A stretch of 64,000 nt of DNA from Spirochaetales bacterium (GCA_030604195.1 JAUVWI010000002.1:62001-126000); one strand, 5' to 3'. Shown: positions 9,363 through 21,535, counted from the stretch's first letter. Made by a program: numbers and translations. Notes: generated from the letters alone by a model not told the origin.

Positions 9363-11072
9363 TTAGCCTTTCAAACAGATATACATAAAGGGAATCAGGT
9401 TTGCCTCGGTTGTCTTTATCTCTGCTTCGTTGAAATCGTTTTTAAGTTCCCGGGCCAGTTTGTCGGCCTGGTCCAGGTAAGATCGGTAAAGTTCCGGGCC
9501 CATTTTATCATCATTTTTCTGCTTTACCTCTTTACTGTCCTTAATGGCTAAAGCTTCATCGAGTCCAAAAGTAATAGTCTCTTCTTTAAAATCCTTATAG
9601 TGCCATTTACCGTTATGAAGATCAAATTCATAGAGCTTCAGAAAATATTTACCTGTTTGGGCGATAAAGACTATCGCATCACAAATGAAATTAAACTCCT
9701 CCTCATTCAGAAGAAAATGAAAGTTTACCCGCGCCCAGCCGGGTTTTACCCCTGCCCGCCCCTGCCTTATCAACTCTTTAAACTCCCTAGATTTCTCGCA
9801 GGTGATCTTCAGCACCCTGTGGCCATAGGGCCCGGCACAGGAGCATCCTGCGCGACTCTGAATGCCGAAAAGATCATTAAGCAGGGTAACCACAAAACGG
9901 GGGTGCAGCCATGAAGCCCCGCATTTAATGTTAAATGATAAAACAGCAATCCGATTATGAGGGTCGGGATTTCCAATAATCTCAACCTCAGGAAAAGCTG
10001 CCACTCTCTCTAACGCCCGTTTTATGTAGTCACTTTCTATTTGATCAATATCTGCCGGGTTACATTTTTCTTTAAGCTCCATGGCCAATGCCGCCCGCAG
10101 GGTTTGCAATATACCCGGGGTACCCGGTTTCTCGCGTACCTCAATTTCCGCACTGTATTCTTGATCATTAAGATTAACAAAATCCACAGTGCCGCCGCCC
10201 GCTATAGTGGGCGGTAGATCACCCCGGTAGATCCTCTCATTAATAATCAGAATACCGCTGCTTCCCGGTCCCCCCAGAAATTTATGAGGGGAAAAATATA
10301 TACCGTCAAAAAAACTATCCTGGTCCCGACAGATATTGATCTCAGTGTAAGGTGCAACAGCCGCGTAATCAAAAAATACCAGGGTATCATTTTTATGAAG
10401 AATCCTGGCAACCTCAAATACCGGTGTTTTAATGCCTGACACATTAGATCCAGCCGAAAAGGCGCCGATCTTAAAACGATCTCTGTATTCAGCTTTAGAA
10501 AGTTTTCTCTCCAGATCAGCAAGATCAAGCAGGCCCCGGTTATCAAGATCAATTTCAATAACCTCAGCATAACATTCCCGCCAGGACAACTCATTTGAAT
10601 GATGCTCATAGGGACCGACAAATACAACCGGGCGTTTCGATAAGAGATAGGAATTAAAGCTATCCATTTCCTCTTTCCGGAAATAGCCTGCTGCCATCTG
10701 TTTGAAATTATCAATCGCAGCAGGGGGAATATAGATTCCTAGAATCTGCTGAAGACGATGTACGGCGCCTGTAGCTCCCATCCCCACTTCAATGATTTTA
10801 TAATTTATCCCGGCATTTACCAGCCTCTTGATGGTTCTTTCCGCCTGGTGAAACCTTTTTGTAGTATAACTACCGGTGGCTCCGTCCTCGGTGTGAGTAT
10901 TTCCGTAAAGCTCCAGCATCTGCAGCATATATTTCTCTATGAAAGTTACATTTTTTCCTGAAGCAGTATAATCCGCATAGGTAACCCGCCGCTCACCGAA
11001 GGGGGTTTTAATCAAAGCTTCTCTGCCTATTATGTTCTTTCTTACCAACTCCCAGAAAGGATTTGTATTCAT
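9363..11072 (-). CDS. class V aminotransferase-fold, cysteine-desulfurase-like PLP enzyme
   Basis: The 569-residue protein has the fold-type I PLP core: the lysine motif SPHKFLGGPG near residue 265 and, near residue 408, a cysteine-rich loop RAGCSCAGPYGH resembling the catalytic-cysteine region of SufS/NifS proteins. About 100 residues beyond the core (from about residue 450) are extra compared with ordinary desulfurases of about 400. Reaction and acceptor are unknown. ATG 11072 has AAGGA close upstream and starts 7 nt after the parB stop, so the gene is probably cotranscribed with parAB. No iron-sulphur scaffold genes are adjacent. Confidence 0.8.
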   Translation of the reverse strand: MNTNPFWELVRKNIIGREALIKTPFGERRVTYADYTASGKNVTFIEKYMLQMLELYGNTHTEDGATGSYTTKRFHQAERTIKRLVNAGINYKIIEVGMGATGAVHRLQQILGIYIPPAAIDNFKQMAAGYFRKEEMDSFNSYLLSKRPVVFVGPYEHHSNELSWRECYAEVIEIDLDNRGLLDLADLERKLSKAEYRDRFKIGAFSAGSNVSGIKTPVFEVARILHKNDTLVFFDYAAVAPYTEINICRDQDSFFDGIYFSPHKFLGGPGSSGILIINERIYRGDLPPTIAGGGTVDFVNLNDQEYSAEIEVREKPGTPGILQTLRAALAMELKEKCNPADIDQIESDYIKRALERVAAFPEVEIIGNPDPHNRIAVLSFNIKCGASWLHPRFVVTLLNDLFGIQSRAGCSCAGPYGHRVLKITCEKSREFKELIRQGRAGVKPGWARVNFHFLLNEEEFNFICDAIVFIAQTGKYFLKLYEFDLHNGKWHYKDFKEETITFGLDEALAIKDSKEVKQKNDDKMGPELYRSYLDQADKLARELKNDFNEAEIKTTEANLIPFMYICLKG

Positions 11073-11079
11073 CTATCCT

Positions 11080-11958
11080 TCATTCCTCTTTCACAATCAG
11101 CAAATAAATTCTTTCCAGGTCATCCAAAGAGAAATAATCAATCTCGATCTTCCCTCTTTTATCTGATCCCCTTATTGTTACTTTGGTACCTAAACACTCA
11201 ATAAATTTTTGCTCCGCGCTGAGTAATTCAACACTTTTCTTTCTTTCTGAAAGGGGCTTTTTGCCTTTAGTACTATCTTCACCCTTTCTTATGCCCCGGT
11301 TAAGTTTATCAGCCAATGCCTCAGCCGCGCGTACCGAAAGCCCCTTTTTAGCTATTCCTTGATAGAGCGTCTCCTGGTCTGTATCATTTATTAAAGATAG
11401 AATAGCCCTTGCATGTCCCGGCGTAATATCCCTTGACTCAATAGCCTCCTGCATATGTTGGGGCAGCTTCAGAAGACGCAAACTGTTTGCTATAGTGGAT
11501 CGCTGTTTTCCGATGTGCTGAGCAAGTTCCTGTTGGCTCAATCCCGCCGTATTCATCAGTTCTTTAAAAGCCGCAGCCTCTTCAATTGGGGTAAGATCCT
11601 CACGCTGTATATTTTCAATTAAAGCAATCTCCAGTTTTTCCTTTTCTGAGAAACTCTTTACAAGCACAGGTATCCTCTCCAGCCCGGCCATAGCAGCAGC
11701 TCTGAACCTTCTTTCCCCGGCAACAATATTATATTTCCCATCACCGGCCTCCTCTACCAGAATAGGCTGAAGAATCCCTTTCTGCTCAATTGATTGAGCC
11801 AATTCCGCTAAACTCTCCTCCGTAAAAGTCTTTCGCGGCTGATAAACACCACTGCTGATCAAAGAGAGCGGCAGCTGCCGGATAGAAGAAACAGCAGTTT
11901 TATCCTGTTCTATTTCAAATAGAGCGCTTATCCCTTTACCAAGAGCTTTCTTAGACAT
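11080..11958 (-). CDS. parB: chromosome partitioning protein ParB
   Basis: ParB binds parS, spreads on DNA and loads SMC near the origin. The protein has 292 residues. Domains in order are the N-terminal ParA-interacting segment (KKALGKGISALFE), the CTPase/nuclease-like fold with GERRFRAA and ENIQREDLTPIEEA, a helix-turn-helix (LSQQELAQHIGKQRSTIANSLR) and a C-terminal dimerisation domain. Its ATG overlaps the parA stop by 8 nt. A consensus parS site lies about 1 kb away at 12961. Confidence 0.97.
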   Translation of the reverse strand: MSKKALGKGISALFEIEQDKTAVSSIRQLPLSLISSGVYQPRKTFTEESLAELAQSIEQKGILQPILVEEAGDGKYNIVAGERRFRAAAMAGLERIPVLVKSFSEKEKLEIALIENIQREDLTPIEEAAAFKELMNTAGLSQQELAQHIGKQRSTIANSLRLLKLPQHMQEAIESRDITPGHARAILSLINDTDQETLYQGIAKKGLSVRAAEALADKLNRGIRKGEDSTKGKKPLSERKKSVELLSAEQKFIECLGTKVTIRGSDKRGKIEIDYFSLDDLERIYLLIVKEE

Positions 11959-12700
11959 AACTAATTACCTCTTCAGCTAATCTTTTATAGCTTTTCGCGC
12001 CCAAGCAATCCGGGTCGTACTGGTTTATTGTTTTTGCGTGCGACGGCGCTTCGCTTAAACGGACGTTCCTGGGAATAATAGTCTTGAATACTTTATCTTT
12101 AAAATATCCTGTTACCTCTTTTACTACCTCTTGAGCCAGCTTGGTGCGGGTATCGTACATAGTAAAAACAATTCCGCCTATATCTAAAGCGGGATTTAAT
12201 TCTTTACGCACAATATTTATGCTGTTTAGAAGCTGGCTCAATCCCTCCAAAGCAAAGTACTCACACTGTAAAGGTATGATAACCCTGCCGGCCGCTACCA
12301 GCGCATTTAAGGTAAGGATACCTAACGATGGAGGACAGTCAATAAAGATAAAATCAAATTCTTTCTCCACTCTACGCAGAGTTTCTTTTAACTGGTACTC
12401 CCTCTTTTCTACAGAAACCAGTTCGACGGTGGCTCCGGTTAAATTTATGCTTGAGGGAATAATGTAAAGGTTTCTGTTTGTTGTTTCCTGAATACACTGC
12501 TGAACATCAATATTGTTGCTCAGCGCTTCATAGATACCGGGAAGCTTAATATCTGCGCCGACACTGCTGGAAATATTGCACTGGGGATCAAAATCAACGA
12601 GCAGCACCCTCTTACCAGCCTCAGCAATATAAGCTCCCAGGTTGACTGCCGTTGTTGTTTTTCCTACACCACCCTTCTGATTGGCAAAAGCAAAAATCAT
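11951..12700 (-). CDS. parA: chromosome partitioning ATPase ParA/Soj
   Basis: This 249-residue protein is the ParA ATPase that works with ParB-parS in origin segregation and often regulates DnaA. The deviant Walker A motif NQKGGVGKTTTAVNLG starts at residue 7, switch residues lie in DFDPQCN, and Walker B is FDFIFIDCPPSLG. It lacks the N-terminal DNA-binding domain of plasmid type Ia ParA proteins, so it is the chromosomal type. AAGGAAGAG precedes the ATG. Confidence 0.97.
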   Translation of the reverse strand: MIFAFANQKGGVGKTTTAVNLGAYIAEAGKRVLLVDFDPQCNISSSVGADIKLPGIYEALSNNIDVQQCIQETTNRNLYIIPSSINLTGATVELVSVEKREYQLKETLRRVEKEFDFIFIDCPPSLGILTLNALVAAGRVIIPLQCEYFALEGLSQLLNSINIVRKELNPALDIGGIVFTMYDTRTKLAQEVVKEVTGYFKDKVFKTIIPRNVRLSEAPSHAKTINQYDPDCLGAKSYKRLAEEVISYV

Positions 12701-12753
12701 ATTCTCTTCCTTATACTATAACAACCCATCTTTCAGTTATGACCAAAGACGGA

Positions 12754-12767
12754 ACATGCCAGCATGT
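12754..12767. repeat. short inverted repeat ACATGC-CA-GCATGT upstream of parA
   Basis: Two 6-bp arms with a 2-bp centre lie about 55 bp upstream of parA. A closely related motif with similar flanks (consensus AAGAYGGMACATGCCAGCATG) lies on the other strand at about 9182-9202 beside repeat copy A. It may be an operator or a repeat remnant. Confidence 0.4.
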
Positions 12768-12848
12768 GTCTTCATCCCCGCAGGGGGGTATTACGATATA
12801 CCTATTAAAACGATCTTGGAGCAGTTGTTCAATAAAAAATGCAATACT

Positions 12849-12870
12849 ATTTAAAATATTTATTTTAAAT
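12849..12870. repeat. 22-bp perfect A+T palindrome between parA and parS
   Basis: ATTTAAAATA, a TT centre and TATTTTAAAT form a perfect inverted repeat in the 290-bp gap between parA and gyrA. It could be a protein-binding site, part of the parA promoter region, or a weak terminator for gyrA. No other gene-like content was seen in the gap. Confidence 0.6.
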
Positions 12871-12960
12871 AAGAGAGGCTTTTTTAACTGCCGGAACCCT
12901 GAGCTGCCAAAGCTATGCTGCCAAACCCATGTTACCAAAGAGCGGGGCTGGCGCCAAAGA

Positions 12961-12976
12961 TGTTTCACGTGAAACA
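12961..12976. promoter_or_regulatory. parS: parS centromere site
   Basis: TGTTTCACGTGAAACA is an exact match to the 16-bp bacterial parS palindrome bound by ParB. It lies between parA and gyrA, about 5 kb from dnaA, as expected for an origin-proximal centromere. Confidence 0.95.
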
Positions 12977-12991
12977 TTTAACATTGATAGA

Positions 12992-15424
12992 TCAGGCTCT
13001 CTTTTTGGCGATGCGGGCTATACCCATTACCATATCCGGTCTGGCTATTCGCACCAGCCTGACCCCCATGGCCGTCTTTCCCAACACAGGTATTTCATTC
13101 AACCTCAATCTGATTGTTTTTCCCTTAGAAGTTATACATACCAGGGAATCGCCCCGCTTTACCGAGAGGGCTCCTATTACTTCACCCGTTTTCTCAGAGA
13201 CTCCATAGCAGATCTGTCCGCGTGTGCCCCTGCCGTGGGGAATAAAGTTATCGTAAGCAATTCTTTTACCAGAGCCGTACTGAGAGATCAGCAGCATCGA
13301 ACCCTTATTATCAACCAGAGCAACACCGGTCAATTCATCATTTTTGCCCAGTCTTATGCCAATTACACCCCTCGAAGAGCGGCCCGTTGCCCGTATCGCT
13401 TCTTCATGAAAACGCAGAGCGTATCCGTGCCTGGTAATAAGCAAAATCTCATCCTTGCCTCTGGTGAGCATGGCGCTTTCCAGCTTATCACTCTTATCAA
13501 GGTTTATCGCTATGATTCCCCTGGTCCTGGCATTTGAAAAATCAGAAATGCTCACTTTCTTCACAATACCCCTTCTGGTAGCCATAAAAAGGTAGTTTTC
13601 TTCCTTAAAACCCTTAAAAGAAAGAACCGCTGTTATGTCTTCATTATTTGATATAGAGAGCAGGGTCTTGATGCTTTGTCCCCTTGACTGTCTGGTGGCC
13701 TCAGGTATCTCAAAGACTTTAAGCCAGTAAGCCTTTCCCTCGCTGGTTATAAAAAGAAAATAATCGTGAGTAGAAGCAATAAATATCTGTTCAATAAAAT
13801 CGTCTTCTTTCTTGCGGGTAGACATTGACCCTTTTCCGCCGCGCCCCTGGCTGTGGTAGGAAGACATGGGAATTCTCTTGATCAGCCCTTTATTGGAAAT
13901 GAGAATTACCATATTCTCCTTAGAAATCATGTCTTCAATATTGATCTCCTCAACCTCATCATTAATAATTTGCGTTCGCCGTTCGTCGCCGAAATCAGCG
14001 GAAAGTTGAATAGTCTCCGCCCTTACCACCCCCAAAATCTTTTCCTGGCTTGATAGCAGATCTTTAAGGTGCTTGATCAGTGCGATAAGTTCCTTCAGCT
14101 CCTCAACTATTTTCCTGGTTTCCAGGCTGGTTAAACGCTGAAGCCGCATATCCAGAATTGCCTGCGCCTGTTTCTCAGAAAGACTGAACCGTTTAATCAG
14201 TTTAATGCGGGCTGCTTCTACGGTACTCGAGGCTTTGATAATGGCTACCACTTCGTCAATATTATCTAAAGCGATCTTTAGACCTCTAAGTATATGAGCG
14301 CGCTCTTCCGCCCTTTTCAGCTCAAAGCGGGTGCGCCGTGTAACTACATCTTTACGATGCAGAATATAATGATCGATCATCTCCCGCAGGGTCAAAACCC
14401 GGGGAATACCGCCGACCAGGGCCAGAGAATTGACACCGAAATGGATCTGCATCTGCGTATGCATGAATAGCTGGTTCAGTACTACCCTGGTAATAATACC
14501 TCTCTTAAGCTCAATAACAATGCGCATTCCCGCCCTGTCTGATTCATCACGCAGGTCAGCTATTCCTTCTATCTTTTTCTCTCTAACCAGCTCAGCAATA
14601 CGAACAATCAAGTTGGCTTTATTCACCTGATAGGGCAGTTCATGGACAATTATTGCTTCTTTACCGCTTTTCAGGGTCTCAAGAGAAACGTTGGCGCGAA
14701 CCGTAATCCTCCCTCTGCCGCTTCTATAAGCCTCCTTTATACCCTCTTTACCGAATATAATTCCTGCAGTTGGAAAATCCGGTCCTTTGACAATCTTTAA
14801 TAGCTCTTCAAAGGTGAGCTTTGGGTTATCGATTATAGCTACTACGGCTGCTGCTATCTCAGTTAAATTTTGGGGTGGTATATTGGTAGCCATGCCTACG
14901 GCAATACCGGAAGCTCCATTCATAAGCAGAAAGGGAAACGCCGCCGGAAGAAGTAATGGTTCCACCATGGAATCATCATAATTGGGACCAAAATCAACTG
15001 TCTCTTTTTTTATGTCCCGCAGCATAAGATCTGCAATCTTCGCCAGCTTTGCCTCGGTGTATCGCATAGCCGCCGGCGGGTCGCCGTCTACAGAACCAAA
15101 GTTACCCTGACCATCTACAACCGGATAACGAAGTGAAAAATCCTGAGCCAGCCTGACCAGGGCCTCATAGATGGATTGATCCCCGTGGGGGTGATATTTA
15201 CCGAGTACATCACCGACAATTCTTCCTGCTTTCTTATAGGTACGATCATATCTTAAGCCCATTTCACTCATTGCGTAGAGAATTCGCCGGTGAACCGGTT
15301 TCAATCCATCCCGTACATCGGGCAGGGCCCGGCTGACAATAACGGACATAGCGTAATTCAGATAGGATTCCTTTACTTCATCTTCTATATTTACCGGTAT
15401 TATTCTACCTGCTTGTTTCTGCAC
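12992..15424 (-). CDS. gyrA: DNA gyrase subunit A
   Basis: GyrA cuts and rejoins DNA in the gyrase heterotetramer. The 810-residue protein has the winged-helix region with the catalytic tyrosine in [12 protein letters not shown] and a six-bladed C-terminal wrapping domain starting with a GyrA box, QGRGGKG (QRRGGKG in E. coli). In the quinolone-determining region [12 protein letters not shown], the residue equal to E. coli Ser83 is Gln and that equal to Asp87 is Glu. The start is GTG 15424, with AGGAG upstream; an out-of-frame ATG at 15426 overlaps it. It follows gyrB by 20 nt. Confidence 0.97.
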   Translation of the reverse strand: MQKQAGRIIPVNIEDEVKESYLNYAMSVIVSRALPDVRDGLKPVHRRILYAMSEMGLRYDRTYKKAGRIVGDVLGKYHPHGDQSIYEALVRLAQDFSLRYPVVDGQGNFGSVDGDPPAAMRYTEAKLAKIADLMLRDIKKETVDFGPNYDDSMVEPLLLPAAFPFLLMNGASGIAVGMATNIPPQNLTEIAAAVVAIIDNPKLTFEELLKIVKGPDFPTAGIIFGKEGIKEAYRSGRGRITVRANVSLETLKSGKEAIIVHELPYQVNKANLIVRIAELVREKKIEGIADLRDESDRAGMRIVIELKRGIITRVVLNQLFMHTQMQIHFGVNSLALVGGIPRVLTLREMIDHYILHRKDVVTRRTRFELKRAEERAHILRGLKIALDNIDEVVAIIKASSTVEAARIKLIKRFSLSEKQAQAILDMRLQRLTSLETRKIVEELKELIALIKHLKDLLSSQEKILGVVRAETIQLSADFGDERRTQIINDEVEEINIEDMISKENMVILISNKGLIKRIPMSSYHSQGRGGKGSMSTRKKEDDFIEQIFIASTHDYFLFITSEGKAYWLKVFEIPEATRQSRGQSIKTLLSISNNEDITAVLSFKGFKEENYLFMATRRGIVKKVSISDFSNARTRGIIAINLDKSDKLESAMLTRGKDEILLITRHGYALRFHEEAIRATGRSSRGVIGIRLGKNDELTGVALVDNKGSMLLISQYGSGKRIAYDNFIPHGRGTRGQICYGVSEKTGEVIGALSVKRGDSLVCITSKGKTIRLRLNEIPVLGKTAMGVRLVRIARPDMVMGIARIAKKRA

Positions 15425-15444
15425 ATGTTTCTCCTGAATATTAA

Positions 15445-17763
<2,319 letters not shown>

Positions 17764-19128
17764 ATGGAAACTTGCAACTGGGATTACGCTATCTTCTGGA
17801 AAGAAGCTATCAACCAGATACAAAATAGTATTACCGATCAGGAATTCCAGATGTGGTTTAACAATATGAACTATATTGAATCCCGGGAAGCCCAGATTAT
17901 TATTTCAGTGCCTTCCAGCTTCTATAAAGACCAGGTAACGCAGCGCTACCTTTCAGTGATCGAAGGCAAGCTTATGGAGCTTTCCGGCCAGAAAATATCT
18001 ATTGAATTTATCATAAAAAACAACAGATCTCCCGCTCCGGGGAAAAAACAACAACATTCAAAGCCAATTAAACCTGCTTCTGTCAAGAAGAGGAAACATC
18101 CGCAGCTTAATAGTGAATATAATTTCGAGCGCTTTGTTAGGGGAGAAAATAATGATTTCGCCTATATGGCCTCTTTTGCTATGGCAAAGAATCCGGGAAA
18201 AGCGTATAATCCCTGCCTGATATACGGAGGTGTTGGTCTGGGAAAGACACATCTTCTCCAGGCTATAGGCAACACTGTATATCAGGATTTCCCGGAACTG
18301 AAAATTGTCTATGTAACTGCAGAAACTTTTACTAACGAATTTATATTAGCTATTAAAGAAAATAAGGGCCACCAATTTAAAAACAGGTACCGCACTGTTG
18401 ATGTGCTGCTTATTGATGATGTTCATTTTCTCCCCGGTAAAGTTGAGACCCAGGAAGAGCTCTTTCACACTTTCAACGCTCTTTATGATGCCAATAAACA
18501 ACTTGTTTTTACCTGCGATCGGCCTGTTTCAGAGCTCAAGGCCCTGTCGGATCGATTACGCAGCCGTTTTGAAAGAGGACTCAATGTAGACCTGCAGCCG
18601 CCTAACTATGAGACCAGGCTGGCAATTCTTAAAAAAAAGATCGAAGAAAGAAAGATATTTATAAACGATGCGGTAGCTGATTTAATCTGTCAGAATATAA
18701 AGACAAATGTCCGTGACCTGGAAAAGGCGCTAACTAAACTTATAGCCTATGCTGAACTGGTAGATAAAGAGATTTCTATCGATATTGCTCAACGCCAGCT
18801 TAAAGATTTCTTCTCAAATCATCAGGGTAGAAATGTTTCTCTTGAACTAATTCAGAAAGTAGTGGCCGAATATTTTGGTCTCTCGAGCGTTGATATAAGG
18901 GGTAAGAAGAGAACCAAGGCAATTGTTTATCCACGGCAGATTGCCATGTATATAACCCGCGATATCACTGAGTTTTCAACAACTGAAGTGGGTTTGGCAT
19001 TTGGCGGACGGGACCATACAACTGTAATGCACGCCTGTCAGCGAATTGAAGATAGAATGAAAACTGATCCCATGCTTGAACCGACTATACAGAATTTAAT
19101 TAGAAATATAAAAGAGGCCAGCCTATAA
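17764..19128 (+). CDS. dnaA: replication initiator DnaA
   Basis: DnaA binds oriC boxes and opens the origin. Domain I spans about residues 1-85, a Lys-rich linker follows, the AAA+ domain has Walker A GGVGLGKTHLLQAIG and Walker B VLLIDDVHFL, and domain IV ends with the box-binding signature GLAFGGRDHTTVMHA. The frame extends to TTG 17743, but ATG 17764 gives METCNWDYAIFW with GAGG upstream, fits domain I, and is preferred (454 residues). Origin elements lie on both sides. Confidence 0.97.
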   Translation: METCNWDYAIFWKEAINQIQNSITDQEFQMWFNNMNYIESREAQIIISVPSSFYKDQVTQRYLSVIEGKLMELSGQKISIEFIIKNNRSPAPGKKQQHSKPIKPASVKKRKHPQLNSEYNFERFVRGENNDFAYMASFAMAKNPGKAYNPCLIYGGVGLGKTHLLQAIGNTVYQDFPELKIVYVTAETFTNEFILAIKENKGHQFKNRYRTVDVLLIDDVHFLPGKVETQEELFHTFNALYDANKQLVFTCDRPVSELKALSDRLRSRFERGLNVDLQPPNYETRLAILKKKIEERKIFINDAVADLICQNIKTNVRDLEKALTKLIAYAELVDKEISIDIAQRQLKDFFSNHQGRNVSLELIQKVVAEYFGLSSVDIRGKKRTKAIVYPRQIAMYITRDITEFSTTEVGLAFGGRDHTTVMHACQRIEDRMKTDPMLEPTIQNLIRNIKEASL

Positions 19129-19155
19129 TGTTAAAAGTGGGTTGGTAACTGGTGG

Positions 19156-19171
19156 AAAAAAGCGCTTTTTT
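19156..19171. repeat. 16-bp palindrome after dnaA
   Basis: A6-GCGC-T6 forms a perfect self-complementary block 28 bp after the dnaA stop. It has no loop and only a 4-bp G+C core, so it is a poor terminator; an origin-associated site is possible. Confidence 0.4.
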
Positions 19172-19261
19172 GATATATAAAAAGAATATGTTGATAGAAT
19201 GTGGAAGGATCAGCAATCTATTAAACAGAATAAATTATTTATGGATAATAAATTAAACTAC

Positions 19262-19320
19262 TTTTCCACAAAAACACTGTTACTACTACCACTACTACTA
19301 GAATTTAATATAATAGTATA
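19262..19320 (+). other. probable origin unwinding element (DnaA box, DnaA-trio, A+T tract)
   Basis: A near-consensus box TTTTCCACA (19262-19270) is followed by a short spacer, then repeated triplets TACTACTAC-CACTACTACTAG (19281-19301), then an A+T tract to 19320. Top-strand CTA repeats correspond to 3'-GAT-5' on the other strand, the DnaA-trio motif described for Bacillus between dnaA and dnaN. Another near-box, TATGGATAA, is at 19240-19248. The element ends just before the dnaN ribosome binding site. Confidence 0.65.
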
Positions 19321-19331
19321 AGGAGTAAAAA

Positions 19332-20444
19332 ATGAAATTTTCTTGCGAAAAGGATATTTTACTTAGAGAAATATCAATAGCTCAGGAAATAATATCTTCA
19401 AGAAATTCTCTATCAATCTTATCTAATGTTTATCTTGAGGTTAAAGAAAATAATCTCTTTATTAAAGCAACAGATTTAAAGGTAAGTTTTGAAACTGATA
19501 TTAGAGTTGAAGCAATACTTCCCGGAAGCATTACCGTCTTTTGCGACAAACTATTAGGAGTACTAAGATCACTTCCTCCCGGAGAAGTTGAATTTGAACT
19601 TAAAGAGAATACACTTCTTTATATAAAGCCCCTGTTAAAAAAAATCGATTTCCAATTGAAGAGTATTGCCGCTGATAAGTATCCGGAAATAAAGAGCATT
19701 CCTAAAGAGCTGTACTTTAATTTTCCTCAAAAAGAGTTTATAGATATGATTTCCAAAACCACCTTTGCTGTATCTGATGATGAAACCCGCTACTTTATGA
19801 ATGGCGTATTTTTTAAAAGGAGTGATCAGAAACTCCTGATGGTTGCTACGGACGGCAGAAGGCTCTCTTATATCTCCAAAGAGATAGATGTAGATGTTAA
19901 GTTTGAAGGAATGAAAGGGATCATAATACCTACAAAGATACTTATGTTAGGCAGGAAGTTATTGAGCGGAGAGGGAAATTTTTCCATAGCATTAACCGAT
20001 AAGAATATCTTCTTACGATCTAATAAACATAAGCTATCTTCAAACCTCATAGATGGACAATTTCCAAATTATGAACGTGTCATTCCTGAAAAACAGGAGT
20101 ATTCGGCAATTATAGAAAAACTTAACTTTCTTGAAGCTCTGAAGCGGGTTTCATTATTAGTAGAGCATAAATCCAACAGAATATTTCTTTCATTTGAGAA
20201 CGATATATTAACCATTACTTCTGCAGAGGGTGAAATAGGTAGAGCAACAGAGGAAATACCATGCCAATATAAGGGACCGGAAGTAACTATAGCGGTAAAT
20301 TATCAATATATAATTGATCCATTAAGAGAGATGGAAGAGGATCAGGTATTAATTCAATTTACTGAAACAGATAAAGCAATGACTATTGGACCAGAGCCGG
20401 TTAAGGATTTTTTTCATATTGTTATGCCCATGCAATCCGGATAA
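19332..20444 (+). CDS. dnaN: DNA polymerase III beta sliding clamp
   Basis: The 370-residue protein shows three repeated clamp domains. Recognisable parts are the N-terminal MKFSCEKDILLREISIAQ, the middle MNGVFFKRSDQKLLMVATDGRRLSY and the C-terminal TITSAEGEIGRATEEIP leading to the usual VMPMQ end. The clamp tethers polymerase III and many repair partners. AAGGAG precedes the ATG. The stop overlaps the recF ATG by one base, so the two are translationally linked. Confidence 0.97.
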   Translation: MKFSCEKDILLREISIAQEIISSRNSLSILSNVYLEVKENNLFIKATDLKVSFETDIRVEAILPGSITVFCDKLLGVLRSLPPGEVEFELKENTLLYIKPLLKKIDFQLKSIAADKYPEIKSIPKELYFNFPQKEFIDMISKTTFAVSDDETRYFMNGVFFKRSDQKLLMVATDGRRLSYISKEIDVDVKFEGMKGIIIPTKILMLGRKLLSGEGNFSIALTDKNIFLRSNKHKLSSNLIDGQFPNYERVIPEKQEYSAIIEKLNFLEALKRVSLLVEHKSNRIFLSFENDILTITSAEGEIGRATEEIPCQYKGPEVTIAVNYQYIIDPLREMEEDQVLIQFTETDKAMTIGPEPVKDFFHIVMPMQSG

Positions 20445-21535
20445 TGGGGTTTAACTCTTTCAGGCCATTCAACTTCAGGAATTTAGAAGATAAGGAAGTC
20501 AATCTCAATTCCCCCAGTGTTTTTTTTATAGGAAGGAATGGGCAGGGCAAGACTAATTTTATTGAAGGTATCTACAACCTCTGTTTTGGGGCTTCTTTTC
20601 GTACCAATTATGATCAGAGAATGATAAAAGAAGGAAAAGAGCTGTCAAAAATCCAGGGGATCTTTGATCAGGATAAGGAGCTAAAACTAGATATATCTGT
20701 CAAGTTAAGCAGAAAAAGCAAAAAAGAGATAAGAATAGATTCCAAGCGAATACATGACCGGAAAGAGCTTATAGAGAAGATTCCATGTATTATTTTTTCT
20801 CCTGAAGATTTGAGCTTTATAAATGGACCGCCGGAACGGAGAAGATGGTTTTTTAACCAGACATTAAGCCTTTTTGATATAACCTACATAGATCTTCTAA
20901 GAGATTATAAAAGAGTACTGAAATCAAGGAATATTCTACTAAGACAGAAAAACAAGGAATTATTTGATATATATAATAATAAACTGGCTCAACTTGGATT
21001 AACAATACAGTCAAAAAGAGAGCTTATTATTGATGAATTTAACCAGACTTTCCTGGCAATATTTAAAAAAATATCCGACCTTGAAGATAATCTGGAGATT
21101 GTTTATAAGCCATCCTGGAATGGAATGGTCTCAAGAAAGGATGTAATCAGGGCGCTTGAAAATAATCTAGAAAAAGATGTATTAATGGGAACTACTACAA
21201 CCGGACCACATCGTGATGTTTTCTCATTCTATTTGAGAAAGAAAGATTTTACTTACTTTGCCTCTACCGGACAGGTGCGCTTGATTTCTTTAATTCTTAA
21301 AGTAGCTCAAGCTGAGTTCCTGTATCAGAAAAGCCGGAAAAAACCGGTTTTGCTGCTTGATGATGTTTTACTGGAGATGGATGCAAAAAAAAGGGAATCC
21401 TTTCTCAATAATCTTCCCATTCACGATCAAGCAATGTTTACCTTTCTACCTGATGAAAATTTCATAAAACATAGGAGTGAAAATACCTTAATATACTCTG
21501 TTTCTGAAGGTAAACTTGAAGAACAGAAAGTGTAA
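20444..21535 (+). CDS. recF: DNA replication and repair protein RecF
   Basis: RecF is an SMC-like ABC ATPase that recognises gapped DNA and helps RecOR load RecA. The 363-residue protein has Walker A IGRNGQGKTNFIEGIY near residue 30, an ABC signature region STGQVRLISLILK near 275 and Walker B VLLLDDVLLEMD near 305. It keeps the usual position directly after dnaN. Confidence 0.96.
   Translation: MGFNSFRPFNFRNLEDKEVNLNSPSVFFIGRNGQGKTNFIEGIYNLCFGASFRTNYDQRMIKEGKELSKIQGIFDQDKELKLDISVKLSRKSKKEIRIDSKRIHDRKELIEKIPCIIFSPEDLSFINGPPERRRWFFNQTLSLFDITYIDLLRDYKRVLKSRNILLRQKNKELFDIYNNKLAQLGLTIQSKRELIIDEFNQTFLAIFKKISDLEDNLEIVYKPSWNGMVSRKDVIRALENNLEKDVLMGTTTTGPHRDVFSFYLRKKDFTYFASTGQVRLISLILKVAQAEFLYQKSRKKPVLLLDDVLLEMDAKKRESFLNNLPIHDQAMFTFLPDENFIKHRSENTLIYSVSEGKLEEQKV

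Noticed and set aside
12711-12977. Minus-strand reading frame beginning MFHVKH
   Set aside because: Its first codons are the parS palindrome itself, and the rest has no family likeness. It is a by-product of the site, not a gene.
12929-13537. 202-codon plus-strand frame across the parS region and gyrA 3' end
   Set aside because: It lies almost wholly antisense to gyrA, has no family features and no ribosome binding site.
19156-19171. Palindrome A6-GCGC-T6 as a dnaA terminator
   Set aside because: No loop, very short G+C core; more likely a binding site or chance sequence.
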